Assembly: GCA_002633025.1 (NCBI GenBank)
Contig: NMRB01002761.1
Location: 26,254-90,253 of the forward strand
DNA from: Notospermus geniculatus
Taxonomy: Eukaryota; Nemertea; Pilidiophora; Heteronemertea; Lineidae
DNA length: 64,000 nucleotides
Direction: 5' to 3'
How positions within the stretch are numbered: position 1 is the stretch's first letter; each line of letters begins with the position of its first letter. Of this stretch, positions 33,082-43,660 are shown in pieces. Position numbers and translations under genes: made by a program. The notes below the pieces were generated by a model, which was not told the origin of the DNA, made no database searches, and saw nothing but the letters and a program-made list of their open reading frames with translations.

Positions 33082-36062
33082 ATGATGGCTTGGCGTCTGA
33101 TGAAGGCAGTTTTACATAACGCGGCCCTTGCCATTCTCAATCTTGCTAACTTTGGATTGGGCGGAATTAGTGAACATGCAGTGTGGCAGTTACCAATATA
33201 CTGGCTGAGACATAATCGACGGCTGCTGATGTTTTCAGCTGGTATGGCACAGAGCTACGTTTGTAATTTTCTCACAAAGGCCGGGGCTGATGTGAATGCT
33301 AAAGACGACAACGGACGGTCGGCTCTTATGATATCGGCATGTAATGGACACAGCGACACATGTGATATTCTGATAAAGGCAGGGGCTGATGTAAATACCA
33401 AAGAAAACCAGGGACGGTCGGCTCTTATGATGTCGGCTCAGAATGGACACAATGACACATGCGGTATTTTGATAAAGGCAGGGGCAGTTGTAAACGCTGG
33501 AAGCAGCGATGGATCTACAGCTCTTATAATATCAGCTATGAATGGACACAATGACACATGTGATCTTTTGATAAAAGCAGGGGCTGATGTAAATGCTGGA
33601 AGCAGCGATGGATCTACAGCTCTTATATTATCAGCTATGAATGGACACAGTGACACGTGTGATCTTTTGATAAAGGCAGGGGCAGATGTAAACGCTGGAA
33701 ACAACGATGGATCTACAGCTCTTATAATATCAGCAATGAATGGACACAATGACAGATGTGATCTTTTGATAAAAGCAGGGGCAGATGTAAATGCTGGAAA
33801 CAGCGATGGATCTACAGCTCTTATATTATCAGCAATGAATGGACACAGTGACACATGTGATCTTTTGATAAAGGCAGGGGCTGATGTAAATGCTGGAAGC
33901 AGCGATGGATCTACAGCTCTTATATTATCAGCAATGAATGGACACAGTGACACATGTGATCTTTTGATAAAGGCAGGGGCAGATGTAAATCATAAAAATG
34001 ACAATATGTGGTTGGCTCTCCTGATATCGGCTCAGAACGGACACAGTGACACATGTGATCTTTTGATAAAGGCAGGGGCTGATGTAAAGTCTAGAAACAG
34101 CGATGGGTCTACAGCTCTTATAATATCAGCTATGAATGGACACAGTGACACATGTGATCTTTTGATAAAGGCTGGGGCTGATGTAAATGCCAAAAACAAC
34201 ATCGGATTGTCGCCCCTTATGCTATCGGCTTTCTTTGGAGAGTGTGACACATGTGATATTCTGATAAAGGCAGGGGCTGATGTAAATTCCAAAAATTTAC
34301 TTGGTCAGACCCCATTGATAATTGCGTCAGTTAGTGGACATAGCGAAATTGCCGAAATACTTTTAAGAGCTGAGAGTGTGATTGAAACTCCCGACCTACT
34401 TGGATTAAGTTGTTTGAATTACGCTGCAATCTACGGACACCTAGATATGTGTAAACTTATATGTGGTCATTGCCCAGGATTTCTTGACGAAGTCGATAAA
34501 TATCTTATCAATTCTGGCGATAAAAGTCTGCAATTCTTTTCGATCTCAACACATCAAGAAAGTGTGACATTGGACTTGAGTAGATTAGAAAGTGCTGATT
34601 GTCTTCGTATGGCGCTCATCTTAGCAGGACATGGTCTTGTGAATCTAAAAGGGAAAAGACGGTTACCTTTACAAAATGTTATTGACTACAGTATCTTTGA
34701 CAAATTACAACATCCCGAGGGTAAGGCTGTCAAATGTGCCTCTCTATTGCCCACCGATGTGCCCAAGAGCCTTCCTAAAGTCAGCGACCTGGTACGTTGC
34801 CCCGGTATTGGCGATATCGATGCTTTACCAGCCGATTTGGTCCGAGAAATATTGAAAGACATTGAGAGTGAAGTTGAAAACACCGTGAGGCGTGTATATG
34901 CTGACTTAGAGAAAAACGATATCATTCTGTGCGGGAGCGCTGGGGAGCGTACAAAAGTGATTGTGCCAGATGAGTGCGATTATATGATAACATTTGAGAT
35001 TGGATCAGATGACATGGAAGACAAAGAAATCATCGATTTTCAGGATGGTTACAAGTATTTCAAACGCCGAACGGGTAGGGGCGGGCCGTATGACGCTTTC
35101 CAGATGTTAACCGGAAGTAAGGTATTCCATGACAACTTTTGCCTCGAGTTAAGGAAAGCTGCCTGGAACACACCTTCAGCAGGCGTGAAGTATCAAATGA
35201 GCCTGAGGCAGACTATTGATGGAGGTCATGCCAGCACTGAAATAAGGATCAAATGTGATCCAAAAATTGTTGAGAATCTAGTAGTTTCTGTCGACCTCGT
35301 CCCGGTACTACATTTCAAAGACCAATGGCCCGAGTGTCTTATTCCACACACGTGGATGATGGACAAGGAGCAGCTCAAATCACATGGGTTCTTTTTAGTA
35401 GCCAAGCCGCCTCACAGGAACAGTGAACTTGGAAAGTCGATGAGGGAGAAGAACCAGGAAAAGCAACGCACTCAACTCTGGCGTGTCTCCTTCCCTCACC
35501 TGGAGACGAAACACATCTCCAATCTCGAACCCAGGGTGCGAGAAGCATACGTCGCAGCAAAGTGTTTACGAAATCCCGATGTCTGCCGGATTCTGGTGAT
35601 AGATGCAGACGGTATCCTCCACAGGACAGACGAATATGTGAGCAGCTATGCACTTAAGACTGTCTTCCTGCACAACGTTGAGGATTTCTTATACCGTGAG
35701 AGGAGTTTGATAGAAATGGTACGAGTCATATACAGAGACTTGGAAGGTTGCCTTCACGATGGTTTCTTGCCGCTGTTCTGGCAACATGACGTGAATCTCC
35801 TTGGAGGACTGAAGATCGACCCGAAGAAAGCACTGCGTGTTGCCAGACTGATGAGGAAGTTCGTCGATGAGCTGTACGACAAGGAAATGGCCGAGGCTGC
35901 AACCGGTGATGGTGTGGAGTCCGAGGTGCAGGGAACATCCACAGGCTCGTATTCAAAGCTCCTGGAACCTGTCAGTCAGTTTGGATACTTCGCATTCACC
36001 GAGAAAGATGATGAGGGGGAAGGAACGGTGAAAATTTTCCAAGCCGTCGAGCGAAAAAGAAA
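33082..36062 (+). CDS. Gene 1, exon 1: ankyrin-repeat cGAS/Mab-21-like protein
   Basis: Encodes residues 1-993 of a predicted 1109-residue protein. Residues ~1-45 are weakly hydrophobic. About thirteen ankyrin repeats of 33 residues follow (~46-470), most ending HSDTCDLLIKAGADVN. A linker (~470-590) leads to a Mab-21/cGAS-type nucleotidyltransferase: G618-S619 in GSAGERTKV, acidic E631 and D633 in PDECDY, and the distal acid D738 in VSVDLVPVL. The C-terminal Mab-21 helical region shows WRVSFPHLE and SSYALKTVFLH. All three metal-binding acids are kept, so it could make cyclic or linear nucleotides on sensing a ligand, as cGAS-like receptors do; no cGAS zinc-ribbon cysteines are visible. The start is the first of two adjacent ATGs and aligns with gene 2. 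The donor GTAAGT at 36063 contains the TAA that would end the unspliced frame. Function is inferred. Confidence 0.88.
33490..33990 (+). repeat. Homogenised 99 bp repeats inside the gene 1 ankyrin array
   Basis: Five consecutive 99 bp units starting GCTGGAA(A/G)C and reading on through GATGGATCTACAGCTCTTATA are nearly identical at DNA level. Other ankyrin units in the same gene and in gene 2 differ much more. This points to recent unequal exchange or gene conversion within the exon. Confidence 0.85.
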
Positions 36063-36592
36063 GTAAGTTTATACGGGCTGTAGTACTTCATCTGTTGAGT
36101 CTCACCTCAAGTCTGTGTCACAATACATCTAATGGGGCTATCCAGGGAAAACTAAACATCCAGGTGGCCCTCCTATACTATAAGTCCAAGTGTCACTCTT
36201 TGCAACATGGCACAGTATGGAAAGTGGACTGTTCAGAAACTTAAAAATGACTTATCAAACAGAGGAGCGTCACTTACAGACAGAAATAGGCAGAAAAAGT
36301 GATCTGATCATTTTCTACCTCAGATGCCTCCATCATTGACGTAATCATCATATCAGACTTGATATTTTGTCCATCACACTCTTATCTGATGGCACAAATC
36401 GGCTCCTATAACCAGTTAAACACCCAGAGCAACCAAAGTTCTGCCCTTAGGTTTTTATACCCTAGAAATCAAATGGGCTGATTATTTTTGATCTGAGATG
36501 TTTGGGTCGTGGTGATATCGACGTTCGATATCACGAGATTTGATATTTTGAGATAATTGCCACTTTGTCAACTGATCAACATGAAACAAGCC

Positions 36593-37843
36593 TTAAAGGG
36601 ACTCTAGAGGCAGCTTTTTAGTGCATATTGATATGATTGCTAATGTCGCGGGTGTCGAAGAACGATGGGATAATATAATAATAATAATGGACTTCTCATT
36701 CTCCTCGTCCTTATTCAGGGGGATCGCTTGGCATTTGGTTCAGCAGAGAGGTATCCATTACAACGCATAAACTTAACTTAACGAATCAACTCATCATAAC
36801 TCCTTTAATATATTCAAACTATCCAAATATCATGACGGAACAGTACAATCGTTTCTTAAACTCCAAACTTTGCTCTAAAATTACTCCATATTTTCAACTC
36901 TACTCTCCGAGTCTACATCTGTCTCTATCAGTCTGCATAAACTCATCTCTACTCTATCAACATGTTCTAGTCTCCTAATCTCTGCTATCTGCTATACTAT
37001 TTTCATCCATTCTCTCTACATGTTCTAATCCCTGCTATTTTACTTGTTCCAATCTGGCTCCCTATTCTTGGGGCGTGACTTATATATGGAATACCTGTGC
37101 ATTCTTTGTGCATTTCTTTGCCCCAAGTCACCGAAACTTCCAAATAAAACCTTATGATTCCAAATTAGTGCCCATTCTCTTTGCCCAGTTTTCCATTGTG
37201 TTAACTTGTATATAAAGATATAGGTTATTGGCGGGCAGCCACTTCCAGGCATCAGGCTACTTCCTATAAGTCACACTTCTGGCAAGAACTCTCTTACCTA
37301 ATTATCATATCAACTTGGCAGACTCGTAACTCTCGACTGGGCTTCAGCCAAATACATGTAAGTTGGCAACTCGACAGTTCATCACCATTTGAGTTAGTTG
37401 GCAACTTGACAGTTCATCACCATTTGAGTTAGTTGGCAACTTGACAGTTCATCACCATTTGAGTTAGTTGGCAACTTGACAGTTCATCACCATTTGAGTT
37501 AGTTGGCGGCTTGACAGTTCATCTCCATTTGAGTTACAACCAAGAAGTTGGCAATTTCACAGCTTCTCATTTGAGTTTCGTTCAAAATACATTATCATAA
37601 AAGAGATATGGCTAACGGCCAACTCTGGCTAACTTCCAGGTTTCCTATCTGGAGCCAACATCCTGACACTAACACAAAATTGGTGGCATGAGGATCCAAC
37701 CTCGGCATCAATTTTGAAGTAAAATTTCATCAGTGTCAATATTTGATTAACAATTCATGAGTTCGTGGTCACTAGCGCCATCTATTGCATAGTGGAAGTA
37801 CTGTTAGTAGCCCAATAACAAGCTGCCTCTAGAGTCCCTTTAA
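36593..37843. mobile_element. TTAA-target element, 1.25 kb
   Basis: TTAA-AGGGACTCTAGAGGCAGC and GCTGCCTCTAGAGTCCCT-TTAA bound it. The empty site AAGCC-TTA(A)-TTCATGCC is preserved in the family E copies at about 26393 and 56715, proving a clean TTAA insertion. It contains a 36 bp tandem repeat (37361-37536). No transposase seen. Confidence 0.85.
37361..37536 (+). repeat. 36 bp tandem repeat, five copies
   Basis: Unit AGTTGGCAACTTGACAGTTC followed by ATCACCATTTGAGTT, five nearly identical copies plus a degenerate sixth to about 37575, inside the TTAA element. Confidence 0.9.
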
Positions 37844-38495
37844 TTCATGCCTGTTTATCCAAGGACAGGACTGTGGTAAAATTCTCAGCCTCATGTGTCC
37901 AGGTGACTGAGATATCATGAGATTTTGATATTTTCAAACTTGATAATTTGCAATATCTCTGCCCGTGGTTGAGGTGTAGAGACATGATATCACAGGTTAT
38001 TGGGCATGCCCATTTCAATTATGCACTAATTCAATTATGCCTATTCCAGACGCAAATTTACACTGTCACCCCAGTGTGTATTTGGTATTGCCTTGGGCAT
38101 CGACAGAATCAAATCAGTGATACTGAAGGTACCTCCAAAGTCACTTTACTTGGAAAAGGGCCGTGTTTAGCACAAAAGCGCGGGAGTGAAGGCCTTGGGT
38201 CCGTTATGCGATTGGGCTTATTTTAAGTGGCAGTAACGATGACGACCTCTCATTGGTTATCGCTGTGATGCAAAGAAGCTCAGTGATCACGTGACTTTTT
38301 ACCGCCGTGGAAACCCAGAAAAAAATTCGGTCACCATAGAAAGCATGGCGAACACATGAATATTGTAGTACTCATCCAGAGAACTTGGCCATACATTGTA
38401 GTGTACATGTATTATCAAACCCTTATTTCAGGAATAATTTTCTTTTCTGGGCACCCCCCTTTCATTGGACTCAGCCCAAATGGCCTCGGTCACCA

Positions 38496-38720
38496 CTCTG
38501 AAAAAAATACCCACTCATGTTGAGTACTTTAGACTACTCATCAGTCACTTTGGCCCTCAGATGAGTAGGAAGGTACTCATCGGGCCAAGGAGTTGCATTT
38601 GGAGTTCCTTGCTACTCGCTATGAGTACCTTTCTACTCGCTATGAGTACCTTTCTACTCATCTTAGGGATAAAATGAGTACCCCAAAAGTACTTAGCATG
38701 AATAGGATTTTTTTTCAGAG
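38496..38720. mobile_element. MITE next to the gene 1 splice acceptor
   Basis: CTCTGAAAAAAATACCCACT and ATAGGATTTTTTTTCAGAG are inverted ends. The interior repeats TACTCATnnGAGTA and CGCTATGAGTACCTTTCTACT. It ends about 49 bp before the exon 2 acceptor, and its own end supplies a decoy TTTTTTTTCAG. Confidence 0.65.
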
Positions 38721-38769
38721 ATGCTTTGATTATGATGATTGACTATCAGGTTTGGTCATTATTTTTCAG

Positions 38770-39118
38770 GGCTGTGGATTGCCTGGATAATGCCACGGAA
38801 GGGGCACACGTCAATAGATCTCTGGAAGATCACCTGGCATTCTTGCACGAAAATGATACAGTTATGAGCTTCGTTAATGCTGCAAAGGGAAACGAGGGAA
38901 CTCCCCTGGGTGATGCATTCAGGAGATTAATGTCGGAAGATGATTCTTCTGAGGAATTTTGGGGTTACGTGCAGGATAACAATCTGCTTGAACTTTTTTC
39001 GGCCGTGATTAATGACGCGCAGGCGACTCCTTTAGTTACCGAAGTTTGTCTTCAGACCTTACATACCTTACATGCCTTAAAGGTCAGTAAAACATTGTTT
39101 GAAGATGAATTAGACTGA
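38770..39118 (+). CDS. Gene 1, exon 2: conserved C-terminal module
   Basis: Acceptor ATTTTTCAG is followed by G GCT GTG, which joins in phase to the AA left by exon 1 (codon AAG). This adds AVDCLDNATE... and ends FEDELD and TGA, 115 residues after the junction. The module has two conserved parts: NRSLEDHLAFL and NAAKGNEG...LGDAFRRLMS. Both, and the acidic C-terminus, recur in the gene 2 exon at 60081-60462. It is acidic and probably helical. I do not recognise the domain; it could be a signalling adaptor or autoregulatory tail. Matching phase, acceptor and paralogue conservation make the exon convincing even though no transcript is available here. No AATAAA signal was seen in the next 300 bases. 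Confidence 0.8.
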
Positions 39119-39436
39119 AGACTGATCATGTCTTTCAATCAACTTAATTCTTTCAGCTGTGGAAGCGGCGTGGAGTGAAAAGTTGAATATCATTGATGAC
39201 CACTGCAAGTTGTTAATATTTTGGGACATCAACAACTTTTAATTGAATTCAACAACTTTAAACTTGAAGTTAAGAGCTGACCTTTTACTTCAATCAAACT
39301 GTCCATTGTTCATGTACATGTACATGCTTCATGAACCATTTGTTAGGCTACTCTTCTCCGTTCTTGTTTGTTGATGATGGTGGATCGTTATCTTAGATGT
39401 ATGAAGAAACTTATTCATGTCCTGGCTGTGGGTATA
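39119..39436. other. Gene 1 3' flank / 3' UTR
   Basis: Begins AGACTGATCATGTCTTTCAATC, matching the gene 2 downstream sequence, which supports a shared 3' UTR. A TTCATGTCCTGGCTGTG word near 39415 resembles the array unit of 41520-43660. Confidence 0.5.
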
Positions 39437-40187
39437 TCAGGCCCCATATTCAGGTCTACGTATGACACTTATCCTTTTATTGTTCAACACAAAAGATAAG
39501 CATCAATAGCAAGTTCGACTTCATCATTGCATCCTGAGCATCTCTGTCGAAGTCGGGTTCGGCGAGGTCGACTGCAATGTTGTGCAACACGGCTGTTGCA
39601 ATGATCAACATAGCTGTGTCGAGTTTAACAGGAACACCTGTTCCTAGGTATGGAAAGCGGCGTTTCCAAACTCCAAACATTCCTGAATGTCGTCCCGGTG
39701 TAACGGTACAGAGTGTCCCCCTGTAAAAAGTGTCCACTTCTATAGTTGTTGAATGACGGAATAAGCAGCATGACTATAGAAAACCAATCCCCAGAGATCA
39801 GAATGTAACATTCCCTTTACACCTCACCAGCTGTCTTTGGTCCTGGGTTGATAAACAGCCAGCACACGCAGCAACCCTTTGAAGAAAGTCACCCATCTTC
39901 TTGGCTTTCCCTACAGAAATGACAGAAATCAGCCTGTAAGGGACAGTTTTAGGATACCCCAAGGGTATCCTAACGATTTAAGGTGGAGATGGGCCGAATG
40001 TTAGGAATTCCTTATCCTAAAAAACCTTCTAGAAATGGGTCAATCTTTGCATTAGGAGAGGATTTTCAGGTATATCTTTGGCGGCATTTTAGGATGCTTC
40101 TAGAATAGAAAATGGTGAAAGTGTCACTAAAAGGGCCGTTTTAGGTCCACCTTACGCTGTTAGGAGTCTTCTAGAATACGGGCCTTT
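39437..40187 (-). mobile_element. Harbinger remnant with transposase C-terminus
   Basis: Left end GGCCCCATATTCAGGT and right end CTAGAATACGGGCC are imperfect inverted GGCCCnTATTC termini seen in many Harbinger elements. The transposase piece at 39477-39737 lies on the minus strand. Confidence 0.6.
39477..39737 (-). pseudogene. Harbinger transposase C-terminal fragment
   Basis: The minus-strand frame contains GMFGVWKRRFPYLGTGVPV followed by AMLIIATAVLHNIAVDL. The phrase FGVWKRRFP...ATAVLHNIA is a hallmark of the C-terminal part of PIF/Harbinger and HARBI1-like transposases, around the last catalytic acid. Upstream (39738-39960) only scattered similarity remains and the catalytic core is gone. 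It is inactive and unrelated to the ankyrin genes, lying 360 bp downstream of gene 1 in opposite orientation. Confidence 0.8.
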
Positions 40188-40435
40188 GACTATGAATCCT
40201 GGGCTCGAAAACAAGATTTTTCGCCCTGGAGGAAAAAAACAGACAAATGTGCTTTCACACTGGAGCACCCAGCAATTTTTTCTGAAGCTATGTGATGAAA
40301 TGTATGTAAATTATGTCCAGTTATCTCCGGCACTGTTTTTAGCTCCAGACATTGAAATTGTCTGGAGCAGAAGGCCATTTCCTAGGAGCTATTGCTCCAG
40401 AGCTCCAGACTATTTTCGAGGAGTAGGCTAACTAA

Positions 40436-41004
40436 TGCCTAGGTCACATATCCACCGGGCCCCGTACGAGTTTCCCCACCCGGCGGCTTGACGTGGATTT
40501 TAGAGACCGTACGAGCCCATTACGATTTTCATGTCTACGGTGTGTGTGGTCACATATTCTATCCGGTGAAAATAGATGGAAAGCAATCGCAAGACGCCCG
40601 CCAACAAACCGCAAAGGTGCCGGCCAGGCGGCCGTGCGGTAAGCTTCCGAGCTCTGTCCGATGAACACATGCGCCCCAAAGCGCTAAGCTGGGGCCGCAA
40701 GGCGCCCGTCAATCTTTTTTCACGAGAATTGGCAGAAAAATCGAAGCCCACCGGTCACCGACAGCAGCCCGCACAGGATCCGTAGGGCTTTCTACAGCCT
40801 ACCTGCAGGTCAGGCGAAAACGCCGGGAAAATTGGGAGCAGCCAGCTAATCAATGCGGCGCCCGTACGGCTGGTGAAAAATGTCCCGGTGCCCGTGGCAA
40901 CCGTGAGGGAACCGGCCGGGCACCGTACGAAATTGGCGAAAATCGGCCAAAATGTATGTTTTTACTCCCCGTACGGGCCCCGGAGTGGATATGTGACCTA
41001 GGCA
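40436..41004. mobile_element. Harbinger-type MITE, perfect TAA TSD
   Basis: TGCCTAGGTCACATATCCAC and GTGGATATGTGACCTAGGCA are inverted ends with TAA at 40433-40435 and 41005-41007. The interior has many CCGTACG words and is GC-rich. Overlapping ORFs here are repeat artefacts. Confidence 0.8.
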
Positions 41005-41008
41005 TAAG

Positions 41009-41514
41009 CCTTGGAACGTCCCAAAACTAATGAAACAACAAACATGTTTTTTTTGCTATTTTGTCATTCTCCCATCGTCGTTTTGACTGCTTAGGCACCG
41101 TCACGTTCTCTAAAATTTGCTAGGGGGTGGGGTGCTGAACAGCCAGTATGACGCCCTGTCATTCCTGGTGATTCCACATTTTCCCCTGGCGGTGCCATTC
41201 TCGCCTTTAAGAGCTCGAACTGTGCTAAAATTCTGATGTCTTCACCAAAGAATGGCGGAAAGGCCCGAAATGTTACGAATGCTCGAGGACAAGGGGACCA
41301 GTCTAGCCTGTGGCGACGGGACGAGTTTAAAGCACTCATAGGTGTTGAAAGCTGGAATATGAAATAAGCCTCACCACTTCCGCAGCCGTAGGTTGTTTTG
41401 TTATGTCCAGAAGGTATACTTGGTATAGGCCTACACCATTTTTCATTTACGTTACTTAATTTTCGCAACTTTTGGGTGATTTCATGGCTTAATTAATTTT
41501 GGAACGTTCCAAGG
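41009..41514. mobile_element. MITE with CCTTGGAACGT ends
   Basis: CCTTGGAACGTCCCAAAACTAA at the left pairs with TTAATTTTGGAACGTTCCAAGG at the right. About 506 bp, abutting the previous element. Non-coding. Confidence 0.65.
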
Positions 41515-41601
41515 TTTAATTACTGTCATGGCTGTACATGGTAATCGTAAACTCAAGAACGTTTGAATGCTGCCTCGTTTCACAGACTTCGTTCAGGACA
41601 T

Positions 41602-42434
41602 GGGGCCCGTTTCATAAAGTGACTTCAAGCTAAGCTAGGTACCATTAATTCTATCAATGCATTTTCCATTTGGTCAAAGGTGCATGCCATTAGCTTAAAG
41701 TCTCTTTGGGCCGATAATAAACGTTGGCTAAGCTAACCGTTGGTTCCACCAAAAATAGATAGACGTGCGAAAAATGTACAACTAAATTTTTCACCCCAAA
41801 GGCCCGTTTTCTAAGCTCTGTAAACCACGGTGTACAATCAACCTTGCCGTACAGCTGCGGGAGAAAGTTCCGGTCACATACGCTTCGATTCCAAATTACT
41901 GAATACCATTGCTACATGTAAGGGCAAATTGATAGCCCTAGGTGAATTGATACACCATAAAAGACATGCTGCTGTAATATCTCCCCAAAAATTCGCAGGG
42001 GAACGCATCGAAAATCGGCAATTTTAAAATGAACTGTACGGCTGCGGGAGAAGTCTAATTCTCCCACAGCCGTACAGTTCCTTTTAAAATCGCCGATTTT
42101 CGATGCGTTCTCCTGCGACTTTCTGGACGATATTGCAGCAGCTAGGCCTTTTTAGTGTATTCATTCACCTAGGGGCTGTCATTTTGCCCTTAGCAATGGT
42201 ATTTATAGTAATTTGGAATGTCAGCTTTGCCAAGCGTATGTGACCGGAACTTTCTCCCGCAGCTGTTCGGCAAGGTTGATTGTAGTACACCGTGATAGCG
42301 CTTACTATCCATCCAAACAGGGCTTTTTGATGAAAATTTAGTTGTGCACTTTTCGCACACCTATCTATTTTTGGTGGAACCAACGGTTAACTTAGCCAAA
42401 GTCTATTAAATTGGCCCTTTATGGAACAGGCCCC
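41602..42434. mobile_element. ~830 bp long hairpin (Harbinger-like ends)
   Basis: Outer ends GGGGCCCGTTTCATAAAG and TTTATGGAACAGGCCCC are inverted. Pairing continues almost to the centre, where GAACTGTACGGCTGCGGGAG and CTCCCACAGCCGTACAGTTC flank a 10 base loop (42051-42060). It is inserted in the tandem array. Confidence 0.85.
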
Positions 42435-42823
42435 TGGCTGTGTATGGTACATGTAATTTTCTTTCAGTACTCAAGAACCATTTTTATGTGCCACCTTGTT
42501 TCACAAACTTGGTTTATGTCCTGTGGTAGTGTATGGTGATGTTGAACTCAAGAACCATTTTCTGCTGCCTCGTTTCAAAAAATTTTTCATGTCCTGACTG
42601 TGTATGGTAGTCATGAACTCAAGAACCTTTTATGTGCTCCTTCGTTTACAGACTTTATTAACATGTACATGTATATTCTGGCTGTATATGGCAGATTTGT
42701 ACTCGAGATCCATTATGCGATGCCTCATATCACAGACTTGGTTCGTACCGTATCTATTTTGTGATGGCATGGTATTCTTGTAGACATACTCAAGACTGAG
42801 TAGTTTCGGTGTGAGGCAACATT

Positions 42824-43089
42824 CTAAGTGTCGCCTCGTGACGATCAGTGACGTCACTTCCCTTTTCGCGGCGGGGGAGGTGATTGGCAGGGTCCCGTGG
42901 GGCGACCCTGGCGAGCGGCCTGTTTTAGGCGCTGGAGAGGGGCCCACGGCCAGGGTTACTTTTTCGTCGGCCCCCCTCCCCCGTCGATTGGCCGCCCCCT
43001 CCTCCCATTGCTTCAAAACAGTTTGCCTGATTTTCATTCCCCAATACTCTACTATCAAGGCAATGAGAGGAGCGAGGCGACGCTCAGGA
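42824..43089. mobile_element. GC-rich MITE flanked by 12 bp direct repeat
   Basis: TGAGGCAACATT occurs at 42812-42823 and 43090-43101. Inside, GTGTCGCCTCG and CGAGGCGACGC are inverted. The 266 bp interior is far more GC-rich than its surroundings. Confidence 0.6.
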
Positions 43090-43660
43090 TGAGGCAACAT
43101 TTCGTCGGCTTATCATGTGTGTATGCTTTTCTTAGTGGATTGAAGAAATATTTCAGTGTTCTGCCTCGTTTCACCAACTTTGTTCATATTCTACCTTTAT
43201 ATGCTATTCTTGTAGGCCTACTCGAGAACCATTTTAGTGTGACTGATGCCTCATTTCACATACGTACTTTGTTCATATATTCTGTGTCTACTCTGTGCTA
43301 TTTCTGTACCCAAGAACCGTTCAGTTTGATGTCTCGTTTCACTCTGTGTCCAGCCTGTGTATGTTATTCTTGTACTCAAGCACCGTTTATGTGATGCCTC
43401 ATGTCGCAAATTTTGTTCATTTTCTGCTTATTGCACGCTATTTTATTGTACTCGAGAACCGTTTTAGTGGTGATGCCTCATTTCACATACATGTGTGTGT
43501 ATGTTCAGCTTCTGTGCTATTCCTGTACCCAAGAACCGTTCAGTTTGATGTCTCGTTTCAAAAATTTTGTTACTGTGTCTAGCCTCTGTATGCTATTCTT
43601 GTACTCAAGCACAAGATGGGAATGCCTCATGTCGCAAATTTTGTTCCAAAAATGATATTT

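Larger units (their letters stand above)
36131..38045 (+). repeat. Family E copy in gene 1 intron, interrupted
   Basis: Starts AATGGGGCTATCCAGG and continues with GCCTCCATCATTGACGTAATC and TTGATATTTTGTCCATCAC, as in 25911-28435 and (inverted) 56239-57177. The right TIR is lost. The body is split by the TTAA element at 36593-37843. Confidence 0.7.
36063..38769 (+). other. Gene 1 intron
   Basis: Bounded by GTAAGT at 36063 and TTTTTCAG ending at 38769. It contains a family E copy (36131-38045), a TTAA element (36593-37843) and a small MITE near the acceptor (38496-38720). About 400 bp (38040-38490) is clearly homologous to 59190-59690 in the gene 2 intron. Confidence 0.75.
41520..43660 (+). repeat. 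Degenerate ~70-90 bp tandem array, about 13 units
   Basis: The unit theme is TACTCAAGAACC, then ATGCCTCGTTTCACA, then TTTGTTCAT, then CTGTGTATG. Copies are diverged and interrupted by the hairpin at 41602-42434 and the element at 42824-43089. Short frames here look alike because of the repeat. Confidence 0.8.

Noticed and set aside
33438-33953. Long minus-strand open frames across the ankyrin arrays (also 53163-53774 and 53183-53833)
   Set aside because: They are stop-free antisense shadows of a 99 bp coding repeat; the translated products are simple repeats of the complement and have no start context or domain.
40444-40785. Overlapping ORFs on both strands in a GC-rich stretch
   Set aside because: They lie within a MITE with CCGTACG subrepeats; openness is explained by GC content.
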